18,019 bases of DNA from DATDEW01 sp046590205 (GTDB lineage: Bacteria; Bacteroidota; Ignavibacteria; Palsa-1295), in contig JBKJTT010000056.1 in the NCBI GenBank assembly GCA_046590205.1, positions 1 through 18,019 of the forward strand. The letters are read 5' to 3'. Positions 7,771 through 13,502 of the stretch are shown piece by piece (the stretch's first letter is position 1; each line of letters opens with the position of its first letter). A program made the position numbers and the translations under genes. Under the pieces are notes generated by a model that worked only from the letters and a program-made list of their open reading frames with translations, was not told the origin of the DNA and did no database searches.

Positions 7771-7941
7771 TTATAACTCGTTTTGATCAACGATAACAAT
7801 CGCCTGCGAAGCAGTTGGGTCTGTTGTATAGGCTGTCTGATACTCCGGGCTGCTCTGTACAATTATCGCCTGTTCAGATGTAAGAGTTGTACCACCAAAC
7901 ATCAAGTTTAAGAAGAGTATGAGTGCTTCGATTGCTGCCAT
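7771..7941 (-). CDS. Small protein with C-terminal IVIVDQNEL tail, copy 2 (56 aa)
   Basis: A short gene: ATG at 7941, TAA at 7771. It starts MAAIEALILFLNLMFGG, a hydrophobic segment paralogous to copy 1, continues with LTSEQAIIVQSSPEYQTAY and TTDPTASQA, and ends at residues 48-56 with IVIVDQNEL. It is the promoter-proximal gene of the pair; a TAnnTTTG element lies 51 bases upstream and no clear Shine-Dalgarno is seen. Copies 1 and 2 share the N-terminal pattern, an S-x-[DE]-[FY]-Q segment in the middle, and the tail, indicating an ancient duplication. Evidence that it is real: the conserved reading frame, the tail encoded with different synonymous codons, and the tight operon spacing. Function unknown. 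Confidence 0.72.
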   Translation of the reverse strand: MAAIEALILFLNLMFGGTTLTSEQAIIVQSSPEYQTAYTTDPTASQAIVIVDQNEL

Positions 7942-7992
7942 TGTCGTCGTCTAAAAAATCGTTAAAAAACAGTGTTGTTGTTGATTGTGATA

Positions 7993-8000
7993 CAAATATA
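7993..8000 (-). promoter_or_regulatory. Candidate -7 element (TATATTTG) for the IVIVDQNEL peptide operon
   Basis: On the minus strand TATATTTG is an exact TAnnTTTG match, 51 bases upstream of the copy 2 ATG. No good TTTG -33 element is seen at the usual distance. If used, transcription would begin near 7986. Confidence 0.4.
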
Positions 8001-8049
8001 CAGGACGACGGGGTGGGATTTCAGAACAGTTGGTAGGAAAAAATCACGC

Positions 8050-8079
8050 AGGAAAAGGCACAATTAAGCACCTTTTCCT
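8050..8079. repeat. 9-bp inverted repeat, AGGAAAAGG / CCTTTTCCT
   Basis: Perfect 9-bp arms at 8050-8058 and 8071-8079 around a 12-base centre, with a further CG/CG pair outside one mismatch. It lies just upstream of the candidate peptide-operon promoter, so it could be an operator or an RNA hairpin. No U-tract follows on either strand. Confidence 0.55.
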
Positions 8080-8118
8080 ACGCAATAAAGGGAGGGAATC
8101 AATTGAGAAACTTATGTC

Positions 8119-8141
8119 AATAACGGTAATTAACCGTTATT
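8119..8141. promoter_or_regulatory. 9-bp palindrome AATAACGGT-N5-ACCGTTATT, candidate operator
   Basis: Perfect dyad at 8119-8127 and 8133-8141 with an AATTA centre, a size and symmetry typical of a dimeric regulator site. It lies 119-141 bases beyond the candidate peptide-operon promoter element. No U-tract follows, so a terminator is unlikely. Confidence 0.4.
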
Positions 8142-8271
8142 TCAATTAGTTAGAGAATATCACTCTCTTAGTTCAATTTTCTAACTTTTTACAAAAAAAT
8201 CACATTTTGACCACAAATAAAATGATAAAAGCGTACAAATTCATTGTTTTTTATACTACCAAAAGAGATTT

Positions 8272-8370
8272 GAGTGGTCTCGTCCGGTCATCTGACCGAA
8301 CCCTTCAGCAAACCTAAGGGCATTAGGTCCGTTTTCTCAATCTGACTCTGCCATACTATGGCAACCACTT
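8272..8370. ncRNA. Candidate branched RNA fold with competing hairpins
   Basis: GAGTGGT (8272-8278) pairs with ACCACTT (8364-8370) and encloses three hairpins: CGGTC/GACCG (8285-8298), CCCTT/AAGGG (8301-8320) and GCCAT/ATGGC (8350-8362, directly against the closing stem). ACCTAA (8312-8317) can instead pair with TTAGGT (8323-8328), which excludes the CCCTT hairpin. A further stem, ACCGA/TCGGT, follows at 8378-8396. The strand cannot be decided from wobble pairs. A riboswitch-like leader for the TPR-like gene is possible but the start is 270 bases away, and no known riboswitch core was recognised. Chance pairing cannot be excluded. Confidence 0.3.
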
Positions 8371-8475
8371 ATGACGTACCGACTATTTTTCTCGGTTGTC
8401 CGGCTTTTTGCTACTCTACCCGTGTGGGACGCAAGAGGAAGCACATATTTTCGCCGTTCTCAATTGAATCTATAC

Positions 8476-8498
8476 AAATATGGTGGAAAAATATGGTG
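8476..8498 (+). repeat. Direct repeat AAATATGGTG, 13-bp period
   Basis: Two identical 10-mers at 8476-8485 and 8489-8498, slightly more than one helical turn apart, upstream of the TPR-like gene. Could be a tandem regulator site. Confidence 0.35.
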
Positions 8499-8603
8499 AA
8501 ATTGTAATCATGGGATGAGAATTTATCACACAGGTATTTGGTTGTAAAGCATTGATATGTATTGTTAATGATGAGCCATATGCCTACTATCAGGTGAATT
8601 AAT

Positions 8604-8620
8604 TCATTGCAATACAATGA
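8604..8620. promoter_or_regulatory. Palindrome TCATTG-N5-CAATGA at the TPR-like gene start
   Basis: A 6-bp dyad 22 bases upstream of the ATG at 8643, followed at 8623-8628 by TATAAT. If TATAAT is a -10 element the message would be almost leaderless and the dyad would overlap the promoter, a position suited to repression. No TAnnTTTG is present here. Confidence 0.3.
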
Positions 8621-8642
8621 GTTATAATATAAAACAAATTGC

Positions 8643-10175
8643 ATGAATAGTCTCAAAGAAATCACACAGGTCATCACTCGGCTCAAGCTCGAAAAGATAG
8701 AATTTATCGACGATGAGCCGAACCCAGGTGATCAGGATAATATTTCCAAGCTCTATTTTGGGATAAAAAGCAACTCATTAACAACCGACCAACAAGCAGC
8801 CCAGCTAATTTATGGTAGTCCGCTATTAGATTCTCGCTATACTACCTTAAAAAACCGCCTAAGGAACAAACTCCTAAATACACTATTCTTTCTAGATATT
8901 CGGCACCCTAATCAAAGCCAACTTGCAGAAACAACGTACAAGACATACCGCTACACATTTTGGTCTAAAACACTATTATTTATCGGGGCAAGGAACAGCT
9001 GTATAAAACTGTCTCAAAAGGCGTTAAATCTTGCGCAACAATCAGGGCTAACTCTTGAAATTGTACAGTTACTAGCTGACTTACGAAATTTCGCAGGTGA
9101 GGAGGGGAATACGTCTCTTTATAATCAATATAATGACCAATTAAAAAAACAAACTCACAATCTGAATGCAGAGTTAGAAGCTCGTGAATATAACGATAGA
9201 CTTCGAATGATGTTTGCTAAGACAATTGCAGAACGACCAGAACTTGTAGGAATGGCTAAGGAGTTTGTAGATAGACTAGATTCAATCTCGCCTGCTCCTA
9301 ACTCATTTTATTTTACACTTTTCTATTTCCGAGTTAAAAACTATTCCAAACAAATTGAACAGGATTATCAAAAATCTATAGAGGTGTGTAATGCAGCTAT
9401 TACTCACCTGAATACTAATCCATTGTTTGTAAGTAACGTTCGAATAGGTGAGTTTGCCGTAACGAAACTTTATTGCCACATGATGCTCAAAGAGTTTGAG
9501 GAAGGAAAAGAAGAAGCGGTTCACTGTGGAAAGTTGTTTGCACCGACTACGAATACTTGGTATACATATATGGATTATTATTTCCTACTTGCAATGCACA
9601 CAGAGCATTTCGAAGATGCCCAAAAGATATATGACGATGTAATTTCAAACCCAAGATTCAGCTTTCAACTAGATCAAACAAAAGAGCGATGGTTACTCTA
9701 TGAAGCATATTTACAATTTGCTCTTTCAATAACAGGGAAGGAAACAGGGAAGGATAATAATAAGAAATTTGACATCAAACGTTTCTTACGTGAGGTGCCA
9801 AATTATAAAAAAGATAAGCGCGGTTACAATGTGTCAATACTTATACTTCAGATAATAATGCTTCTTGAGCAAAATAATTTTGACAGTATTATTGACCGCA
9901 TGGATGCACTTCGCACATATCGCCAACGATATTTAGGTTCAAGTGAAAATAAACAGAGTGCTCTCTTCTTTAAGATGCTTATGGTTATGGAAAAATCATT
10001 TTTCACTTATGAGGAGACAAAAACCAAAGCACAAAAATACTATGATAAGATGATTGAACTTGGGGCAAACGCGGATGAAACACAAGAGGGCTTACAGATA
10101 CTACCCTTTGAATGGCTTTGGAACCGTATATTAGATATGCTTAAGGAGAAAGAGCGTCTTGGTATCATAAGATAA
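8643..10175 (+). CDS. TPR-like helical-repeat protein, candidate receptor or regulator (510 aa)
   Basis: Cytoplasmic-looking protein with no signal peptide or membrane helix. Nearly the whole length is predicted alpha-helical with amphipathic helix pairs of TPR type, for example ARNSCIKLSQKALNLAQQSG (116-135), QKSIEVCNAAITHLN (243-257), FEEGKEEAVHCGKLF (285-299) and FEDAQKIYDDVIS (323-335). The N-terminal 85 residues are distinct: TTDQQAAQLIYG...SRYTTLKNRLRNKLLNTL (47-81) has the look of a small helix-turn-helix or winged-helix unit with a basic helix, which I cannot confirm. A regulatory N-domain followed by a helical-repeat C-domain is the layout of RRNPP peptide receptors. The gene is flanked on both sides by genes whose products end in IVIVDQNEL and shares a 700-bp divergent region with two of them. 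The coding sequence is more AT-rich than most neighbours. Function is unproven. Confidence 0.8.
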   Translation: MNSLKEITQVITRLKLEKIEFIDDEPNPGDQDNISKLYFGIKSNSLTTDQQAAQLIYGSPLLDSRYTTLKNRLRNKLLNTLFFLDIRHPNQSQLAETTYKTYRYTFWSKTLLFIGARNSCIKLSQKALNLAQQSGLTLEIVQLLADLRNFAGEEGNTSLYNQYNDQLKKQTHNLNAELEAREYNDRLRMMFAKTIAERPELVGMAKEFVDRLDSISPAPNSFYFTLFYFRVKNYSKQIEQDYQKSIEVCNAAITHLNTNPLFVSNVRIGEFAVTKLYCHMMLKEFEEGKEEAVHCGKLFAPTTNTWYTYMDYYFLLAMHTEHFEDAQKIYDDVISNPRFSFQLDQTKERWLLYEAYLQFALSITGKETGKDNNKKFDIKRFLREVPNYKKDKRGYNVSILILQIIMLLEQNNFDSIIDRMDALRTYRQRYLGSSENKQSALFFKMLMVMEKSFFTYEETKTKAQKYYDKMIELGANADETQEGLQILPFEWLWNRILDMLKEKERLGIIR

Positions 10176-10176
10176 A

Positions 10177-10203
10177 AAGAGCCGGAAGAACTTTCCAGCT
10201 CTT
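10177..10203. terminator. Bidirectional intrinsic terminator between convergent genes
   Basis: AAGAGC/GCTCTT, one C-A mismatch, then GGAA/TTCC and a short loop. It is followed by GAGTTTT on the plus strand and by TTTTTATC on the minus strand. It begins two bases after the TPR-like stop and ends six bases before the copy 3 stop, so it serves both genes. Confidence 0.75.
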
Positions 10204-10208
10204 GAGTT

Positions 10209-10553
10209 TTATAACTCATTCTGATCAACAATCACTATCACCGGTGATCCCCACCTGACCCTTACCGTAGCGCCGCCGGAGAGCGTAACGATTGCTGTGT
10301 TGGGGTAGACTACTGTTTGTCCATTAATTGTAATTGACGGAACATCGGCATCAACCTGTGCAGCGTACGTACCGTATCCACTAACATCGAGCGAATCAGG
10401 CGAACCAGAAGAGTGGTTCAGCAGGACAGTATCGAGGTCCTGGTATGTATTATTCCTAACGGTAAACGTAAACGGCGCATCGCCTGAAGCGGTGAGGGCT
10501 GGGATGGCAATGAGTATGCTAATGAGTAATACAAGTATTTTTTTCATGGTCAT
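10209..10553 (-). CDS. Exported small beta-domain protein with C-terminal IVIVDQNEL tail, copy 3 (114 aa)
   Basis: N-terminal Sec signal peptide with Lys4-Lys5 and a hydrophobic core (KKILVLLISILIAIPALTASG), likely cleaved near residue 20-24. The start is either the ATG at 10553 or, more like a normal signal peptide, Met3 at 10547. The mature part (about 90 residues) is beta-rich: FTFTVRNNTYQDLDTVLLN, SITINGQTVVYPNTAIVTL and GGATVRVRWGSPV, suggesting a small beta-sandwich. It ends at residues 106-114 with IVIVDQNEL, identical to copies 1 and 2, although the rest of the protein is unrelated to them. Convergent with the TPR-like gene. A minus-strand TTGCAT-N17-TATATT pair further upstream could be a promoter. 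Family not recognised. Confidence 0.85.
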   Translation of the reverse strand: MTMKKILVLLISILIAIPALTASGDAPFTFTVRNNTYQDLDTVLLNHSSGSPDSLDVSGYGTYAAQVDADVPSITINGQTVVYPNTAIVTLSGGATVRVRWGSPVIVIVDQNEL

Positions 10554-10649
10554 ACCAATAGTGGTTCGTGAAGTACATAAGGCATAGTGAGAAACTCTAA
10601 GCCCTATGTTCTAATATACTAAACAGATAGCAGAAATGCAAGCATTTTG

Positions 10650-10694
10650 GTGGAAAAGTGGGGGAAAATCATCACTTTTTTTCACTTTTTCCAC
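10650..10694. repeat. Imperfect inverted repeat, GTGGAAAAGTG / CACTTTTTCCAC
   Basis: Arms at 10650-10660 and 10683-10694 pair with one bulged base around a 22-base centre rich in A and T runs. It lies between the copy 3 upstream region and tRNA-Ser(GGA). It might act as a weak terminator for the leftward tRNA transcript; otherwise unexplained. Confidence 0.35.
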
Positions 10695-10736
10695 TTATTC
10701 TACTTTTTTTTCATTAGAATTACATGGCGACCATTG

Positions 10737-10823
10737 CGGAAGAGGAGGGATTCGAACCCTCGGTACATTTTCATGCACACACGCTTTCCAGGCGTGCCAA
10801 TTAAACCACTCTTGCACCCTTCC
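10737..10823 (-). tRNA. tRNA-Ser (anticodon GGA)
   Basis: Minus-strand class II cloverleaf: acceptor GGAAGGG pairs with CTCTTCC (one G-U), anticodon stem CACGC/GCGTG with loop CTGGAAA (GGA at 10787-10789), long variable arm, T-arm GAGGG-TTCGAAT-CCCTC, discriminator G. CCA is not encoded; CAA follows. Confidence 0.97.
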
Positions 10824-10891
10824 ATTGGGAAATGATGAACGATGAACTTTGAAAAAATGCTTCACCATTCGTAATTTCAAACTCGTAATTC

Positions 10892-11293
10892 CTAATTTCT
10901 CCCCTTATACCATTCCTTTATATAGTCAGCGATCTGCTGCATTGAAGCGCCGGGGGTAAAAAGCTGCCCAACGCCCATTGTTTTTAAGGTTTCAATATCT
11001 TCTTTACCCATGATGCCGCCGCCAGTCAGAAGGACATCATTCAGTCCTTTTTCATCCATCATTTTGCGAAGTCGCGGGAAGATCGTCATGTGTGCGCCGG
11101 ATAGCATCGAGATACCTACCACATCTACGTCTTCTTGCAATGCTGCCTCGACGATCATATCCGGTGTCTGGCGAAGCCCGGTATAGATGACTTCCATCCC
11201 TGCATCACGCAGAGCAGCAGCGATAACCTTCGCACCGCGATCATGCCCGTCAAGCCCTGCTTTACCAATGAGAACGCGAATTTTTCTATCCAT
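10892..11293 (-). CDS. Stand-alone cobalamin-binding subunit, methylmalonyl-CoA mutase C-terminal type
   Basis: 133 residues covering one B12-binding Rossmann domain. The base-off/His-on motif DxHxxG is at residues 15-20 (GLDGHDRG, with His17 the cobalt ligand), SxL at 62-64 (GISMLSGAH) and the Gly-rich LLTGGGIMG near 89-97. The KAGLDGHDRGAKVIAAALRD start is very close to the small subunit or C-terminal domain of methylmalonyl-CoA mutase, which interconverts succinyl-CoA and methylmalonyl-CoA in propionate metabolism. In this form the domain is a separate polypeptide; the catalytic large subunit is not in the window and must lie elsewhere if this works in the mutase. Other acyl-CoA mutases use the same small subunit type, so the exact substrate is open. 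Confidence 0.9.
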   Translation of the reverse strand: MDRKIRVLIGKAGLDGHDRGAKVIAAALRDAGMEVIYTGLRQTPDMIVEAALQEDVDVVGISMLSGAHMTIFPRLRKMMDEKGLNDVLLTGGGIMGKEDIETLKTMGVGQLFTPGASMQQIADYIKEWYKGRN

Positions 11294-11309
11294 AGGTAAG
11301 AAATTCCCT

Positions 11310-11317
11310 CAAAAATA
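11310..11317 (-). promoter_or_regulatory. Candidate -7 element (TATTTTTG) for the cobalamin-binding subunit
   Basis: TATTTTTG on the minus strand fits TAnnTTTG, with 16 bases between it and the ATG at 11293. The implied leader is short, about 10 bases. Confidence 0.3.
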
Positions 11318-11416
11318 CGACGGATTTTGTAGTCATCCGTGTTATACAACGTCCCTAAAACGCAAATGTGCGGGGCGTAATGCCCTCTTTTTCTGTGTTT
11401 TTTTACATTGTGTCGC

Positions 11417-12928
11417 ATGATGAAACGTCTTATTCTCCTTACAACTATTGTTCTTTCATTCGCATCTGTAGCATTTGCTCAGGTGCCGCGTTCGTTTTCG
11501 TATCAAGGTGTTCTTTCCAATAAGGACGGCGGTGTCGTCCCGGATGGTGACCACTTGCTTACGTTGACGTTGTACCCGACACGAACTGGTGCAGTAACTC
11601 TCTACTCTAAGACCATCACAGTTACAACGACAAGTGGTGTCTTTTCCGTGATACTCGATTCTATACCGGATACCATACCATTTGATGATCAGTACTATCT
11701 CGGCATCAAAGTAGATGGAGGCACAGAGCTAAAGCCGCGTACACCGCTTACATCTTCTCCGTATAGTTTGAATAAATCAAGCGGCACTGTCAATTCTATT
11801 GTCAGTCCCGATGGTTCGATCACAGTAACCAATGACAAAGGACCAAATGTGAATATCGGCATCGGCTCGGTAAAGTGGGCAAAGGTTGTCGGCGCACCGG
11901 ATGATTTCCCCCCGGGTGGAAACGCCGGAGGTGACCTAAACGGAACATATCCCAATCCGACACTTGATATTACCGGTGTAACACCCGGTACCTATCCGTT
12001 AGCAACTATCACTGTTGATGCAAAGGGACGAGTAACGAACGCATCAAAAGGTGTAGTACCATCTGTTGGTTTAACGTTACCTTATTATGGTTTAGATACT
12101 TCAAGAATCATATTCCACATAGAAAATCAAGGTATTAACCCAAATGCTGTAGCTATTCAAGGGACAACAAATACCCCTGCTGAAGAATGGACTAATCCCG
12201 TTGGTGGTACTGGTGTCTTTGGATTAAACACAAGCACTTCATCTACAAAGGGTGTATATGGTGTGATAGGAAAGGTAACTTCCCCTTACCAATACTCTGC
12301 CGGTGTATATGGCAATAACCGTTCTACGACAGGCGGGAGTGGCGTATTCGGAAAAGGCCATACAGGTGTATATGGTTTTGGAGATGCAAATACTGTTGGC
12401 AGTGGTGTCGGTGTTTTCGGTTTAGCTCGTATCGGACTCTATGGAAAAGCTACAAGTGCAAATGCTGGGGCAGGTATCTATGCTGAAGGCGGCGGTACGC
12501 AAAATTCCCCAGCTGGTGCTTTCACAGGTAATGTCGTTGTCAATGGCAACTTCACCGTTAATGGCAACAAAGCCGCGACAGTAAAGATGAATAACGGCGA
12601 TATGCGTCAGTTATATGTTGAGGAATCACCCGAAACATGGTTCGCTGACTATGGTAGTGCAACTCTTATCAACGGCAGAGCCAAAGTTGCTCTCGATAAA
12701 ATGTTCTTGGAGACGATCATTGTCAACGAGAAACATCCGATGAAAGTATTCATCCAGCCGAACGGCGAGACAAGCGGAGTCTATGTCGTCAAGCATGATA
12801 CGTATTTTGAGGTCATCGAAAATAAAAACGGCACAAGCAATGCATCGTTCGATTATCGCATCATGGCAAAGCGAAAGGGATACGAAGATGTCCGTATGGA
12901 GAAAGTTGATATAGAGTTCTTTAAATAG
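11417..12928 (+). CDS. Secreted surface protein with GVYG/GVFG repeats (about 503 aa)
   Basis: The open frame can be extended to a TTG at 11408, but ATG 11417 or 11420 gives a clean signal peptide (MKRLILLTTIVLSFASVAFA, cleaved before QVPRSFSYQG). The mature start FSYQGVLSNKDGGVVPDG with LTLYPT and SGVFSVILDS is a domain repeatedly found in exported proteins of Bacteroidota and Chlorobiota relatives. A GGDLNGTYPNPTL motif near residue 175 (tail-fibre-like) comes next, then a beta-repeat region at about 250-370 with recurring GVFGLN, GVYGVIG, GVYGNN, GVFGKGHTGVYG, GVFGLA and GLYGKA units. The last 120 residues are a non-repetitive domain (SPETWFADYGSATL...KVFIQPNGE...) seen in similar surface proteins. 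No type IX sorting domain was recognised. Predicted surface or extracellular; ligand unknown. Confidence 0.85.
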   Translation: MMKRLILLTTIVLSFASVAFAQVPRSFSYQGVLSNKDGGVVPDGDHLLTLTLYPTRTGAVTLYSKTITVTTTSGVFSVILDSIPDTIPFDDQYYLGIKVDGGTELKPRTPLTSSPYSLNKSSGTVNSIVSPDGSITVTNDKGPNVNIGIGSVKWAKVVGAPDDFPPGGNAGGDLNGTYPNPTLDITGVTPGTYPLATITVDAKGRVTNASKGVVPSVGLTLPYYGLDTSRIIFHIENQGINPNAVAIQGTTNTPAEEWTNPVGGTGVFGLNTSTSSTKGVYGVIGKVTSPYQYSAGVYGNNRSTTGGSGVFGKGHTGVYGFGDANTVGSGVGVFGLARIGLYGKATSANAGAGIYAEGGGTQNSPAGAFTGNVVVNGNFTVNGNKAATVKMNNGDMRQLYVEESPETWFADYGSATLINGRAKVALDKMFLETIIVNEKHPMKVFIQPNGETSGVYVVKHDTYFEVIENKNGTSNASFDYRIMAKRKGYEDVRMEKVDIEFFK

Positions 12929-12931
12929 TCG

Positions 12932-12939
12932 TATCTTTG
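12932..12939 (+). promoter_or_regulatory. Candidate -7 element (TATCTTTG) for the small membrane protein
   Basis: Fits TAnnTTTG, 25 bases before the ATG at 12965, within the 36-base gap after the surface-protein stop. It would allow separate transcription of the membrane protein. No clear -33 element. Confidence 0.3.
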
Positions 12940-12964
12940 TACTTCACTTTACTTCTTACTCACA

Positions 12965-13453
12965 ATGTATAACATCTTTCTCTTTCTTCACATTATCTGC
13001 GCGTCGATGACAATAGCGCTTATGCCTTTTAGTATCTTCATGACAAAGAAGACCAAACGATCGAAAGATACTCCGGCAGAACTCTATAATATCCAAACAG
13101 AATTCTACATCAGCAAAACGCTTGGAATGATCGGCGGTATCGGCTTGCTCATCACAGGCGGTGGATTAGCTGGTGTCGGACATTATCCGTGGTTTGATTT
13201 TGCAGGTTTCCCATGGCTTGCTTGGAAACAGGTATTCTATATTCTAATCCTTGCGATCAATTTCGCTCTCATGGTACCGCTTGCCAAGAAGATCATGCCG
13301 ATGATTGCACAGCGGTTATCTATTGGCAATGTCGGTGCGACTGATGAGATCCGAGCGCTTGCCGCAAAAGCAAGTATGTTAGGAATGATAATGACTTTGT
13401 TAACCCTCATCAATACCTGGCTCGGTGCTACAAAGGGTGTGATGCAGCCTTAA
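12965..13453 (+). CDS. Four-helix integral membrane protein, DUF2269-like (162 aa)
   Basis: Four predicted membrane helices at about residues 3-25, 52-72, 86-105 and 132-153 (for example YNIFLFLHIICASMTIALMP, LGMIGGIGLLITGGGLAGVG, QVFYILILAINFALMVPLA). A His in the first helix (LHII), a GGxGLxxTGGG turn and the hydrophobic WFDFAGFPWLAWKQ linker are like those of small DUF2269-type membrane proteins of unknown function. Short gap from the surface-protein gene and a shared downstream terminator; a common role is not implied. The annotation rests on topology and general resemblance. Confidence 0.75.
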   Translation: MYNIFLFLHIICASMTIALMPFSIFMTKKTKRSKDTPAELYNIQTEFYISKTLGMIGGIGLLITGGGLAGVGHYPWFDFAGFPWLAWKQVFYILILAINFALMVPLAKKIMPMIAQRLSIGNVGATDEIRALAAKASMLGMIMTLLTLINTWLGATKGVMQP

Positions 13454-13475
13454 CATTACTGAAAATATTTCGAGA

Positions 13476-13502
13476 AAAGGGCGGAGATATTATCCGTCTT
13501 TT
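13476..13502. terminator. Intrinsic terminator between convergent genes
   Basis: AAAGGGCGGA (13476-13485) pairs with TCCGTCTTTT (13493-13502) over ten bases with two G-U pairs and a 7-base loop, followed by more T on the plus strand. A larger dyad ATTTCGAGA...TCTCGAAAT encloses it and overlaps the MFS gene's end at 13503, so leftward termination is also possible. Confidence 0.75.

Larger units (their letters stand above)
7942..8642. other. 701-bp AT-rich divergent regulatory region
   Basis: No convincing coding frame. It lies between the leftward peptide operon and the rightward TPR-like gene and must hold both promoters. Contents: a TAnnTTTG element (7993-8000, -), a 9-bp inverted repeat with a 12-base centre (8050-8079), a 9-bp inverted repeat with a 5-base centre (8119-8141), very AT-rich DNA (8142-8265), a branched fold (8272-8370) with a further hairpin (8378-8396), a direct repeat (8476-8498) and a short palindrome next to the TPR-like start (8604-8620). 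Confidence 0.7.

Noticed and set aside
8412..8440. GTGGGACGCAAGAGG, which recalls part of the c-di-GMP-I (GEMM) riboswitch core
   Set aside because: The other conserved parts (the GCAAACC segment in the right place, tetraloop receptor, closing stem) are not arranged correctly around it.
8411..8686. 91-codon leftward frame in the gap upstream of the TPR-like gene
   Set aside because: It overlaps the start of the TPR-like gene, is dominated by Ile/Phe/Tyr/Asn as expected of AT-rich non-coding DNA, and resembles no family.
6377..10823. Genomic island bounded by the two tRNA-Ser genes
   Set aside because: No integrase, no duplicated tRNA 3' end as an attachment site, and the tRNAs are different isoacceptors on opposite strands.
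11417..12928. Type IX secretion C-terminal sorting domain in the GVYG-repeat protein
   Set aside because: The C-terminus lacks the usual short beta-domain motifs and ends in a different conserved-looking domain.
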